A stretch of DNA of 64,000 nucleotides. It comes from JASHUC01 sp963849095 (GTDB lineage Bacteria > Pseudomonadota > Gammaproteobacteria > Steroidobacterales > Steroidobacteraceae). This document shows, piece after piece, positions 7,577 to 16,637 of the stretch. Under the pieces are notes generated by a model. The model did not search any database, had not been told where the DNA came from, and saw only the letters and a list, made by a program, of their open reading frames with translations. Where the stretch lies: positions 1-64,000 of the forward strand of contig CAWKGA010000007.1 of assembly GCA_963849095.1 (NCBI GenBank), read 5' to 3'. Both the position numbers and the translations under genes were made by a program. Numbering within the stretch: the stretch's first letter is position 1; each line of letters opens with the position of its first letter.

Positions 7577-10500
7577 TCATCCGCGATGGGTGGCCTGCGC
7601 CGATACGATCTCCAGCCGGCGCCGGCGCAGCGCCGCCATCCCAAGCAAGGTGAGTCCGGGCAGCAAGAGTGCCACGCCGGATGGCTCGGGCACGCCCGTA
7701 GTGCTCTCCGCCGTCAGATCCCCCGTCGTCGGATCGTACGTCAGGCCCATGAGCTCACCGCCGCCGCTCTCGTACCCGAACGAGTCGTCCGAGAACACCC
7801 CGGCGAGACCCGAAGTGTCGAGGAAGAAGCTGTCGACGTTGAAGGTCCCCGAATCAATGTACGCGAGCGGATCGGTGCCGGCCGCAAAATCGAACACGAC
7901 ATCTGCGTCGTTGACCGCGATGGTGTCGCCCGGATCGAACAGGAGGTCCGAGGTGACGAAGCCACCGGTTCCGTTCGAGCCAATCAAAACGTCGATGATC
8001 CCGCCGCTCTGGGCGAAATCTCCTTCAATATGCAAGGAGCCGGGATTGGGGCCACCCACGTCCAGCGTTGCACCGGTGAGACTCACGTTACCCACCACGG
8101 TGCCCGTGCCGCCAAACGTGCCACCCGTGATCGTGACGGTTTCCGGATCGATGGTGCCATTTGTCAACAATGTTGAGCCGGCGGTTTGGACAAACGCGCC
8201 CGGATTGAGCACGGTGCCGTTTCCGATCTGCAGAGCGCTGTTTGTGACCGCGAGACTCCCGGTGTTCGTGAACGTCCCGAGCGTCGTAAAGCCAGAGGCG
8301 AGGATGGAGACTGTGCCGGCGTTCGTCGTGTTGCCGGAAACGCTGGCGGTGCCGCCACTAAAGGTGCTGCTGCCACCGGCCGCGACCTGAAACGTGGCGG
8401 CCGCAAAGGCTGTGCCGCACGGGGGTGGAGCGCCAGACCCACACGGGAACAGCTGCAAGATACCGGCGTCCGTCAGATTCCCAACGGTCGTGCTGCCACC
8501 GCTCAAGGTAACGCTGCCGCCGGAGCCGACCTGAAGAGTTCCGGCGCTAATCAGCGCCGAGGCCAGCGCGTTCAAGCTGCCGCCCACCGAAATCGTACCG
8601 GTCGCAGTCGTGCTGCCCCCGCTCACGGTACTGGTGCTGCCGCTAGCGAAGGTGACGCCGGTGCCACTGAATACGCCGCCGGCCTGACTCAGGACACCAT
8701 TGATCAGCGCATTATCGAAGCTCGTGTTGCCGCCCGACTGGTTGAAGGTGCCGCCGGAGCCGACCTGAAGAGTTCCGGCGCTAATCAGCGCCGAGGCCAG
8801 CGCGTTCAAGCTGCCGCCCACCGAAATCGTACCGGTCGCAGTCGTGCTGCCCCCGCTCACGGTACTGGTGCTGCCGCTAGCGAAGGTGACGCCGGTGCCA
8901 CTGAATACGCCGCCGGCCTGACTCAGGACACCATTGATCAGCGCATTATCGAAGCTCGTGTTGCCGCCACCCTGGTTAAAGCTGCCGCCGGAGCCGACCT
9001 GAAGAGTTCCGGCGCTAATCAGCGCCGAGGCCAGCGCGTTCAAGCTGCCGCCCACCGAAATCGTGCCGGTCGCAGTCGTGCTGCCCCCGCTCACGGTGCC
9101 ACTGCTCCCGGGGGCGAAGGTGACGCCGGTGCCACTGAATACGCCGCCCGCCTGACTCAGGACACCATTGATCAGCGCATTATCGAAAGTCGTGTTGCCG
9201 CCCGACTGGTTGAAGGTGCCGCCGGAGCCGACCTGAAGAGTTCCGGCGCTAATCAGCGCCGAGGCCAGCGCGTTCAAGCTGCCGCCCACCGAAATCGTAC
9301 CGGTCGCAGTCGTGCTGCCCCCGCTCACGGTACTGGTGCTGCCGCTAGCGAAGGTGACGCCGGTGCCACTGAATACGCCGCCCGCCTGACTCAGGACACC
9401 ATTGATCAGCGCATTATCGAAGCTCGTGTTGCCGCCCGACTGGTTGAAGGTGCCGCCGCTGCTGATGAGCAACGTCGTGGCATTCACCAACCCGCCGTCG
9501 GTCAGATTCGACGTGCCACCCTGAATCGTCACGCTCCCCGGATCGAGTGTCCCGCCGGAGACCAGTGTGACACCGGCAATCTGCGTGTAGTTTGGCGCGT
9601 TCAGTGTCGCGCCGGAGTCGATGGTCACGCTGCCTGAATTCGTGAACGTTCCGCCCGAGGTGAATACGTTATCCACGACCTCAACAACGCCTGCGTTGGT
9701 CGTGGCACCCGTAATCGTGGTCGTGCCCGTCTGAGTGAAAGTGCCGCCGCTGATGCTCAACGTGCCCTGGCTGAAGCTACCATCGACTTCGGTGGATCCG
9801 GCGGTCTGCGCGTACGTGCCAGTGCCGGACACGGTCGAGCTGACGTTGACATTGAAGGCGCCGCTGTTGTTCACCGTTGCATCGTTCTGCAGCACACCAC
9901 CGCTTTGATTGTTGAACGTCGCGGAGTTGTTGAAGACAGCGCCGCTCTGGTTGTAGAAGCTAGCGGAGTTGTTGAAGACGGAGCCGTTCTGGTTGTAGAG
10001 ATTGGTTCCGGCGCCAGCATTGGTCAGCGTGGCGCCGTTCTGGTTGTAAAGATTGGTTCCGGTGTCAGTATTGGTCAGCGTGGCGCCGTTCTGGTTGACA
10101 AGATGGGTTCCGGCGTCGGTGTTCGTGAGCGTCGCTGAGTCTTGATTGTAGAGGTTGGTTCCAACGCCGTTATTGGTCAGAGTCGAACCCCCCTGATTGC
10201 TGAGGCTCGCGCCGGCGCCGGTATTAATCAGGCCGCCGCCGAGGGTATTCAACACGGTGCCACCGCCCTCATTCGTCAAGGAAGACGTGGGCCCCAGGAT
10301 CGCGGTCGTCGCGCCCGACTCGTTGTTGAGCGTACCGCCGTCGATGGTGATCGTGCCGACGAAGCCGTTGTCGAACGACGCCCCGGTGCCCAACGCGGTG
10401 AAGGTGCCTCCCGGGTTCACGGTGACCGCCGACGCGTTGAGCGCGCCGCCCTGCAAGATGTAATTGCCCACCGAACCCGGAGAGGCGGCGATGACGAGGC

Positions 10501-12055
10501 TGCCGGTGGTGTTGGTCCCGCCGCTCTGCGTGAACGTTCCGGTGCCGCCCAGGCCGATGTCTTCCGTGGGCGCGGTGAGCGTGGTCGAAGAGGGCCCCGA
10601 CAGTGCGTAGGTCCCGACGCTGCCAGGATAGAAGGCCAACGTGAGGAGGCTGCCGATCGAGACGTTGCCACCGCTCTGCCCGAATTCGCCCGTACCCTGG
10701 ACGCCGATGACCGCCTCGCCAGCGACGCTGACGGTGCCCGACTGCAAAATGTACGTTCCGGACACGCCAGCCGTCCCCATCACGAGGCCGCCGCCGCCCG
10801 TGACGGTATTGGAGCCTCCTGCAGTCTGGGTCACCGTGTAGGTGGTGTTCGACTGACCCGGCGAATCGAGGGTCTCGGTGCCGACGCTCGTGACTGCACC
10901 GCCAGCGATATTCAGCGCCGAGAAGTTGAGCACCCCACTGCCACTTAGCGCGAGCACGCCACCCGGATTGACCTGGATCGTGCCCGCGTTGAGCGTCCCG
11001 CCCTGCAGCGCATAGGTGCCGAAGCCGTTCATCGTCAGGGTCCCGGTGACTGTGTTGGTGCCGCCGCCCTGTTGATGCTCGGCTGGCCCGCTCGTGCCGA
11101 TCGTCTCGCTTCCGGAGGTGAGCGCTCCGCTCATCTGGCTGAGCGTCACCTGTCCGCCATTCGAATCAATCGTCAGGCTGTTGAGGCTCGGATTGGTCGT
11201 CGCGTCGTAGATCACGGTGGTCGCGCCGCTCGCGGCTGTGGTGTTCACCACGAAGACGTTGTCGCCCGCCTGCGGCGGGGTCGCGGTCGTCGTACTCGTC
11301 GTGCTCCCAATCAGCCACGGATTGGCGGGGGCACTCCAGCTCACGCTGGAGCCGCCGAGGTTCGCACTGTTTAGATAGAGTGCCCCCCCGCTTGAGCCGG
11401 AGGGCACGTAGGGGCTGCTCGATTCGGTTGCGGTCCAGGCGCCGGTGACCGTGAGGTTATTGATGTATTCGCCAGCCGTCGGGGCACCGGCGACATCGTT
11501 GCAAGAGAAGCCGTTGACCTGACAGTACGCGATTGCGCTCGCCGTCGTGCCGCTCAGATCTAGATACTCTGGTGCACACGAGTTGCTGATTCCACACGGA
11601 CTGAAGGCGAGCTGAATCATGACGGAGCTAGGGCCCAACGCGAAGATGTCACTGCCTAGGACATTGCTGAGGGTCCCACCGATCGGGGTCGTCGTCCCCC
11701 CGGAGATGTTCACGTTCCCGGCTGGCGTGAGGGCTTCTTCGAAGCAGCTGGCGCCGCAGATCGACCCCGCCGCAACCGAATCCGAAAAAGAGAGTGTCAT
11801 GACCACGGACTGCGGCGAGCCACCGCCGATCGTTTCCGTCGCGCCCGCGCCCGGGGCCGGTGCGAGCGCGGAGTCCTGTACGGTGATGATCGTCTCCACC
11901 GGTCCTTCGCTCTTGAAGATCGAATAGTCGACGGAGGAGGTCGAGTCCCCCGTGATCAACACCTGTGCGTGTCCTACCGGAGTAAGGCAGAGCAGCACGA
12001 ATGCAAGCCACGGGCCGGTCCACGAACTCGTCCGGAACCAACGCACTACGGCCAT
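7577..12055 (-). CDS. giant PEP-CTERM repeat protein (autotransporter-like beta-helix)
   Basis: The 1492-residue protein starts with a signal peptide (residues 1 to 30, ending HAQ). It continues as a Gly/Ser/Thr/Asn-rich body of short strand repeats (GGTFNQSGGNT, GTLTMNG..., TNAGAGTNLYNQ) like the passenger part of autotransporters. It contains five to six 17-residue Asn-rich repeats and four nearly identical 78-residue repeats. The end is a PEP-CTERM signal: VPEPSGVALLLPGL, a hydrophobic helix, then RRRR. Such proteins are sorted by an exosortase and usually reach the cell surface or extracellular matrix; no exosortase gene is in the window. GGGGGAGC precedes the ATG. Confidence 0.85.
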   Translation of the reverse strand: MAVVRWFRTSSWTGPWLAFVLLCLTPVGHAQVLITGDSTSSVDYSIFKSEGPVETIITVQDSALAPAPGAGATETIGGGSPQSVVMTLSFSDSVAAGSICGASCFEEALTPAGNVNISGGTTTPIGGTLSNVLGSDIFALGPSSVMIQLAFSPCGISNSCAPEYLDLSGTTASAIAYCQVNGFSCNDVAGAPTAGEYINNLTVTGAWTATESSSPYVPSGSSGGALYLNSANLGGSSVSWSAPANPWLIGSTTSTTTATPPQAGDNVFVVNTTAASGATTVIYDATTNPSLNSLTIDSNGGQVTLSQMSGALTSGSETIGTSGPAEHQQGGGTNTVTGTLTMNGFGTYALQGGTLNAGTIQVNPGGVLALSGSGVLNFSALNIAGGAVTSVGTETLDSPGQSNTTYTVTQTAGGSNTVTGGGGLVMGTAGVSGTYILQSGTVSVAGEAVIGVQGTGEFGQSGGNVSIGSLLTLAFYPGSVGTYALSGPSSTTLTAPTEDIGLGGTGTFTQSGGTNTTGSLVIAASPGSVGNYILQGGALNASAVTVNPGGTFTALGTGASFDNGFVGTITIDGGTLNNESGATTAILGPTSSLTNEGGGTVLNTLGGGLINTGAGASLSNQGGSTLTNNGVGTNLYNQDSATLTNTDAGTHLVNQNGATLTNTDTGTNLYNQNGATLTNAGAGTNLYNQNGSVFNNSASFYNQSGAVFNNSATFNNQSGGVLQNDATVNNSGAFNVNVSSTVSGTGTYAQTAGSTEVDGSFSQGTLSISGGTFTQTGTTTITGATTNAGVVEVVDNVFTSGGTFTNSGSVTIDSGATLNAPNYTQIAGVTLVSGGTLDPGSVTIQGGTSNLTDGGLVNATTLLISSGGTFNQSGGNTSFDNALINGVLSQAGGVFSGTGVTFASGSTSTVSGGSTTATGTISVGGSLNALASALISAGTLQVGSGGTFNQSGGNTTFDNALINGVLSQAGGVFSGTGVTFAPGSSGTVSGGSTTATGTISVGGSLNALASALISAGTLQVGSGGSFNQGGGNTSFDNALINGVLSQAGGVFSGTGVTFASGSTSTVSGGSTTATGTISVGGSLNALASALISAGTLQVGSGGTFNQSGGNTSFDNALINGVLSQAGGVFSGTGVTFASGSTSTVSGGSTTATGTISVGGSLNALASALISAGTLQVGSGGSVTLSGGSTTVGNLTDAGILQLFPCGSGAPPPCGTAFAAATFQVAAGGSSTFSGGTASVSGNTTNAGTVSILASGFTTLGTFTNTGSLAVTNSALQIGNGTVLNPGAFVQTAGSTLLTNGTIDPETVTITGGTFGGTGTVVGNVSLTGATLDVGGPNPGSLHIEGDFAQSGGIIDVLIGSNGTGGFVTSDLLFDPGDTIAVNDADVVFDFAAGTDPLAYIDSGTFNVDSFFLDTSGLAGVFSDDSFGYESGGGELMGLTYDPTTGDLTAESTTGVPEPSGVALLLPGLTLLGMAALRRRRLEIVSAQATHRG
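8523..9458 (-). repeat. four tandem 234-base (78-residue) repeats in the PEP-CTERM gene
   Basis: The phrase gagccgacctgaagag recurs at 8523, 8757, 8991 and 9225, exactly 234 bases apart, and the intervening sequence is almost identical. Each unit encodes AGTLQVGSGG, FNQSGGN, FDNALINGVLSQAGG and TATGTISVGGSLNA segments. Near-identity at the DNA level indicates recent unequal recombination or active homogenisation, so copy number may vary between strains. Confidence 0.9.
9984..10240 (-). repeat. 51-base (17-residue) Asn-rich tandem repeats
   Basis: The phrase ccgttctggttgta recurs with a 51-base period (9984, 10035, 10086), with more diverged copies on the higher-coordinate side. The units encode NQNGATLTNTDTGTNLY-like segments, consistent with one rung of a beta-helix per repeat. 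They lie upstream in the protein from the 78-residue repeats. Confidence 0.8.
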
Positions 12056-12363
12056 GATTGCTCCCCCAAGACTCGCGCGTTCGTCATCTGAGGCCGAAGG
12101 GACCGACGCGCTCCCCCAATGTGGCGCGAGCCGGCCTAGCGGGCCCTATCCAAGCTCGGCAATTGCTAGAGCCATGCAATTGTCACGCCCGACACGCACG
12201 TATGTGGGACTGCTGTGGAACGATCCGGCAGTCGGTGGTGGAATGTCTTCAGGGACAGGCGCTTATGCGCGCCCAGCTCTTCAGCGATTTTTTCTCGATC
12301 GTGCCGCAAAACGGGGTGAGATTCGACCGTCAACTCGGTGTAAGGGAAACTTGACACTTCAGC

Positions 12364-12535
12364 TCGCTCGTCAAGGCCGCGACGCGCAAGCTCGCGCGAC
12401 TCGAAGCGGCAGCGACGCTCGAGTTCTTGAAGCCGCCTCCCGCCAATTGGCTGTGGGCGTTGAAGGGCGATCGAGCGGGCCAGCACAGCATCCGAATCAA
12501 TGGCCAGTGGCGCATCTGCTTTCGTTGGGCCGCTG
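12364..12535 (+). pseudogene. HigB-type toxin remnant
   Basis: The frame encodes LVKAATRKLARLEAAATLEFL, then NWLWALKGDRAGQHSIRINGQWRICFRW, which is the core of HigB/RelE plasmid-maintenance killer toxins (LKGDRAGQ-SIRIN-QWRICFRW). A stop codon at 12352 and the missing N-terminal 30 or so residues show 5' truncation, and after ICFRW the expected VEIVDYH end is lost. No antitoxin follows; instead a ParA gene begins 55 bases later. This is a dead toxin gene. Confidence 0.7.
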
Positions 12536-12590
12536 CGGCCCGGGGTTTCATCGATTCGCCCGTATCAGCCAGCGGGCGTATGCTCGAGCG

Positions 12591-13397
12591 GTGCGGATCA
12601 TCGCGGTCACGAACACGAAGGGCGGAGTCGGCAAGACGACAACAGCTGTCAATCTCGCCTACCTGTGTGCCGCGAGCGGCCGACGTACCGTGCTCTGGGA
12701 TCTCGATGCGCAGGGAGGTGCCACGTACGTTCTGCGCGGAGAGCCGCAGCAGCACGCGACGGCGAAAAAGCTGCTCGTCGGCAAGCGCGAGCTCCCCGAG
12801 CTGATTCTGGCAACGGGTTATCCAGACCTCGACTTGCTGCCGGCGGACTTCTCCTACCGCAATTTTTCGCTGCAACTCGCTGCCCGGCGGCACCCAACCG
12901 AGCGGCTGCTCAAGATGAGTCGCTCGCTGCGCGAGAACTACGACGTCCTATTCTTGGATGCGCCCGCCGGAATCTCGCTCCTCTCCGAAAACGTGCTACG
13001 CGCTGCCGACATCGTGATCGTACCGGTGATACCGACGCCGCTCTCCATCCGCATGCTCGTGCAGCTACAGGATTTCGTCGCCGCAGAGGGGTGGAGCGAT
13101 CTCGCCGTGCTGCCTTTCTTCTCGATGGTGGACCGCAGGCGAGCGCTGCACGCGGACCTCATCGAGCGCCTGCGCAGGGAATTTCCACACATGCTCCGCA
13201 CCGAGGTGCCGTACTGGAGCGAGATCGAGCGCATGAGTTTGCGGCGAGAGCCGCTTCCGGCATTCGCACCGAAGAGCGAGGCGACGCGCATCTACAACGC
13301 ACTGTGGAAGGAAGTTCGAGAGCGCACGGGCGATGAGCCGCGCGCAGCGGCGCATCGCCACCGGGACGAGACCCTGACTGCGCGCTCCGGCGCGTGA
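12591..13397 (+). CDS. ParA/MinD-family ATPase
   Basis: The 268-residue protein opens with the deviant Walker A motif NTKGGVGKTTTAVNLAYLCA (the first Lys is the ParA signature lysine), then VLWDLDAQGGAT (switch I-like) and VLFLDAPAGISLLSENVL (Walker B). I chose the GTG at 12591 because ParA domains begin directly at the first beta strand; the upstream open frame runs into unrelated sequence. No ParB, replication gene or partition site is visible next to it, so it is an orphan. In this family orphans position plasmids, polar proteins or other cargo; the cargo here is unknown. Confidence 0.8.
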   Translation: MRIIAVTNTKGGVGKTTTAVNLAYLCAASGRRTVLWDLDAQGGATYVLRGEPQQHATAKKLLVGKRELPELILATGYPDLDLLPADFSYRNFSLQLAARRHPTERLLKMSRSLRENYDVLFLDAPAGISLLSENVLRAADIVIVPVIPTPLSIRMLVQLQDFVAAEGWSDLAVLPFFSMVDRRRALHADLIERLRREFPHMLRTEVPYWSEIERMSLRREPLPAFAPKSEATRIYNALWKEVRERTGDEPRAAAHRHRDETLTARSGA

Positions 13398-13461
13398 TCG
13401 AGGGCTTCCAACCCCACAAGGCGCGGCTGCTGCGGAAACTGCCGGCAGTTGGGCTGACGGC

Positions 13462-14148
13462 TCAGCCTTCGTCGCAGCCGTAGAACTTCACGCCGATCTC
13501 GATCGGCGGACGGCCCTGGGCCGCGCGGTGCCGGTTGGTGTCGCGCAGTGAATAAACGCAGCCACAGTATTCCTGCTGGTAGAACTGCTCGCGCTTGCTG
13601 ATCTCGATCATGCGCTGCGCTCCGCCGCTCTTGCGCCAGTTGTAACCCCACCAGGTGAGGCCCGGATAGCGCGCTGCGGCGTGCGCGCCGCAGCTGTTGA
13701 TCTGGTTCATGTCCTTCCAGCGCGAGATGCCGAGCGAACTCGCGACCAGTGGGAAACCGTGCTCGTGCGCATACAGGGCGCTGCGCGCGAAGCGCATATC
13801 GAAGCAGGCGGTGCAGCGCGCGCCGCGCTCGGGCTCGCGCTCGAGGCCGCGCACTCGCGCGAACCAGTTCGGGGTGTCGTAGTCGGCGTCGACGAAGGGC
13901 ACGCCGTGCCGCTCGGCGAAGCGGATGTTCTCCCCCTTGCGCAGCAGGTATTCCTTCTCGGGATGAATGTTCGGGTTGTAGAAGAAGATCGTGTAGTGGA
14001 TGCCAGAGGCGAGCAGAGCCTCCATTACTTCACCCGAGCACGGAGCGCAGCAGGAGTGCAGCAGCAGAGGGCCGTCGACGGGCAGGCGCAGCCGCGGGCG
14101 CGATGCGATGGTGTAGGAGGGCTGAGCGGAAGGTTCTTGAGGCGGCAT
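13462..14148 (-). CDS. queH: epoxyqueuosine reductase QueH
   Basis: This 228-residue protein matches the QueH (DUF208) family, which reduces epoxyqueuosine to queuosine in tRNA and replaces QueG in some bacteria. Conserved cysteines are visible in order: LLLHSCCAPCSGEV near residue 28, ARCTACFDMRF, and QEYCGCVYSL near the C-terminal end; these ligate the iron-sulfur cluster and metals. SSLGISRWKDMNQIN and YPGLTWWGYNWRKSGG are also family segments. The ATG at 14148 is preferred; a TTG at 14238 would add 30 residues without similarity. It is convergent with parA. Confidence 0.88.
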   Translation of the reverse strand: MPPQEPSAQPSYTIASRPRLRLPVDGPLLLHSCCAPCSGEVMEALLASGIHYTIFFYNPNIHPEKEYLLRKGENIRFAERHGVPFVDADYDTPNWFARVRGLEREPERGARCTACFDMRFARSALYAHEHGFPLVASSLGISRWKDMNQINSCGAHAAARYPGLTWWGYNWRKSGGAQRMIEISKREQFYQQEYCGCVYSLRDTNRHRAAQGRPPIEIGVKFYGCDEG

Positions 14149-14249
14149 CGTACTTTCGGGACCGGACCCCGGCAGTCCTGACCCGCCCGATTGCGGGTGG
14201 GCAGGGAGTATCTTGATCTCACACCCAGTCGCTGGCAAACCTTAGCCGA

Positions 14250-15230
14250 TCATTTCGGTGGAAAGTAGATCTTCTTCAGCATCTCGCGATACTCCGCGAG
14301 CGGCGGCAGTCCCACCTCGGCGCGACGTTGGTCGACGTGAGCTTCGTCCTCGATAGGCTCAAGGACGACTTCCCCGTTGGGGCCAAAGGGCTTCGCCTGG
14401 CTACCCTAGACTTGGGGTTTGCCTTCGCGGACGAGGATGCGATCGAGCAGGAGCGCGTAATCGCCGCCGCGCACCGTGCCCGCGCGATAGCCCGCTTCCA
14501 CCAGCGGAAACAGCTGTTTCTGCAGCTCGTACGGCGCATGCTGGACGATGAGCCACGCCGCGCTCGCGCCGTCGGGGCCGACGAGATCCGGTCCGGGCCA
14601 ACCGTATTGCCGCACGATCTCACGGATTCGGGAGTCGTTCCTCGAGTCGATCAGGTACATCCGCAGCATGAGCCCGGCTGACATGTTCGTGATGCCGTCG
14701 CGGACCGCGTCGTTGCGGACGTCCTGATCGGTCTTCCGCATTCCGAGGAGCTCGCGCCGCAGCGGAAGGTTGCCGATAACCGCGGTCACGGCCGATACGC
14801 GCTCGCCCTTTTGACGCATGTGCACCAAGAGGCCGCGTTGCGCGGTCGCTCCGTGCCCGGTCGCCGCGACCTCGAGGGGTACCCCGACGGAACCATGGGA
14901 GTGCGTCGCCGCGATGAGCACATAGCTTCCGGGGCCGGGGTTGGTGAGAGCGAAGCGGCCGCGGGAATCGGTCGAGCCGACTGCCAGTCGTTTTCCGCCA
15001 TCTTCGCTGAACAGCGCAAGACACTGGTCCGGCACACTGGCCAATTCGCGCGGAGCGCGAGGCGGCGTCGCGACGAATTCGCCTTCGATCTGGTCGATGG
15101 AAATTCGCGCGCGTTCGCTCGGGGGCTTCTGGAAGACAATCTCCGGACAGCGGGATGCTCCGTGCGCCATCGGAATCGCGCCCATCAGAACGAGCATGCC
15201 GAACAAGCCTGCAGGAGACGGCATCGCCAT
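14250..15230 (-). pseudogene. exported DUF6624 protein gene with an in-frame TAG
   Basis: The full frame from 15230 to 14250 would be 326 residues with a signal peptide (GLFGMLVLMGAIPMAHGAS), a Gly-rich carboxypeptidase-regulatory-like domain (GRFALTNPGPGSYVLIA) and a C-terminal DUF6624 domain. At 14406-14408 there is a TAG in frame. Translation on both sides fits the family: upstream ALLLDRILVREGKPQV, downstream GSQAKPFGPNGEVVLEPIEDE and GLPPLAEYREMLKKIY. The family usually has Tyr-Gly there, so a single base change (TAC to TAG) is the simplest explanation. It could be a pseudogene, a sequencing error, or suppressed. Confidence 0.75.
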
Positions 15231-15275
15231 ATGAGCCTCCCCCCTTATGCTAACCGTTCGGAGCGCGGCGCGGAA

Positions 15276-16637
15276 TCACGCGAGAAACGGGTGCGGTGCC
15301 ATGGCGAGCCGGCGCGCCGGAAAATAGATCGTGATACTGATGGCCACGGCAAAGAACACCGGGACGAACCATACCCACCAGAGCCAGTGGCTCAGGCTCG
15401 TCAGCGGCGCGTAGATGCCGATGTAGAGGTTGAGGACGAGGAACTCGAGGATGAAGTTGCCCCGGAAGGACCGGAAGGACCGGGGGGCCGAGAGCCTCCG
15501 CAGGCCGATCCCGGTATACGTAAGCCAAATGGCGAGGAGAGAGACGGCGAGAATGCCGGCGCTCGAAAGGGGAGCACCCTTCAGGAGGAGCGCGGTAGAA
15601 CCGGCCATCAGCGTGCCACCCAGCCAATAAAGCGGTGGAACGAGAACGGCTCGGTAGAGCGCCCTTCGTTGGGCGGCGCCGTCTCCGAGCCCGGGGATCA
15701 ATGCGAGCTCGGCGATCTCATCGCGCGTGATGTTCGTGATTCGACGCACGAATCCACTCGAAACCAGCCCCGCACCGATGATGACCACGGTGCCGACCCC
15801 CCAGCGCCATCCGCTGCCGCCGAGCCACGGGAGATCGACTGCCGCACCGATGAGCATGAGCAGCAGTCCGGCAACGAGGACTGCGCTTCGCGTTGCGATC
15901 GGCCGGAACGAGCCACCGAAGCAAGTCCGGATGACTCCGACGGGAGACCGGGGTCCGCGCAGTCCGTGCGGTGTTGCAGAGACGGCTGATGATTGCTTCT
16001 CGAAGAAGAGCCTGCCGAGTCCCGACGGCAGCCATGACGCCATCTCCGAACGGACGGATCGCCGTGAGCCCCTTGGATAGACTTGGCGCCACTTCGCAAT
16101 CGCGGCGATCGCGAGGGCAGCGGGTATCAACGAGAGGGCAATCTCGATGCCTTGCTCATGACCGAGATGCCCGCTCGCCGCCCAGTAGACCGCGAGCACG
16201 GCGAGGAAGAGCACGGCGACTACCGCAATCGGCACGAGCGGAACCATCACGCCGGCGAGTGCGATGCCGAGGACGAGAACCGTGGGCACCCAAGCTCTCC
16301 ATACTGGGCTCGAGGCGAGTGCTGCGCCGGGAATCGCGATAGCGGGCAGCAGAATCACGAACGCGAGGAGATTCACGCGGCGGGCGAGTCGTTGCGAACG
16401 GGGCAGACACGAACGCCGCGCATCGACGGCGAAACGCATCGCGCCTACTCCCAGGAAGTAGGCGAGAAACAAAATCGCGAGGCAGAAGACGAAAGCTCCG
16501 CCTACCGCCCCGTCGTAGCCCCCCTCCGTTGCGACGGGCCAGGCTAGCGCGGCGCAGCTCCAATAGACGACGGCGGTGAACACCGGATGGCCCATCGCCC
16601 CGAATGCTGCCTGGATGTCTTGCCAGAGGCGCCGCAT
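15276..16637 (-). CDS. ABC-type transporter permease subunit (multi-pass)
   Basis: A 453-residue integral membrane protein with roughly ten to eleven hydrophobic segments in two clusters (residues about 15 to 190 and 250 to 445), separated by a basic cytoplasmic stretch (residues 195 to 245). Its ATG overlaps the stop codon of the upstream ABC ATPase gene (TGATG), so it is the translationally coupled membrane partner. With the GntR regulator upstream, this is the classic arrangement of YtrA-type regulated ABC-2 exporters. The substrate is unknown; related systems respond to cell-envelope antibiotics. Confidence 0.7.
   Translation of the reverse strand: MRRLWQDIQAAFGAMGHPVFTAVVYWSCAALAWPVATEGGYDGAVGGAFVFCLAILFLAYFLGVGAMRFAVDARRSCLPRSQRLARRVNLLAFVILLPAIAIPGAALASSPVWRAWVPTVLVLGIALAGVMVPLVPIAVVAVLFLAVLAVYWAASGHLGHEQGIEIALSLIPAALAIAAIAKWRQVYPRGSRRSVRSEMASWLPSGLGRLFFEKQSSAVSATPHGLRGPRSPVGVIRTCFGGSFRPIATRSAVLVAGLLLMLIGAAVDLPWLGGSGWRWGVGTVVIIGAGLVSSGFVRRITNITRDEIAELALIPGLGDGAAQRRALYRAVLVPPLYWLGGTLMAGSTALLLKGAPLSSAGILAVSLLAIWLTYTGIGLRRLSAPRSFRSFRGNFILEFLVLNLYIGIYAPLTSLSHWLWWVWFVPVFFAVAISITIYFPARRLAMAPHPFLA

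Noticed and set aside
8523..9458. Regularly spaced identical repeats considered as a CRISPR-like array
   Set aside because: The repeat period is 234 bases with no unique spacers, and the unit is an uninterrupted coding repeat of 78 residues.
8186..9637. A plus-strand repetitive frame of 483 codons in the PEP-CTERM gene
   Set aside because: Its repeats are the antisense reading of the 234-base repeats of the real minus-strand gene, which has a signal peptide, sorting signal and ribosome-binding site.
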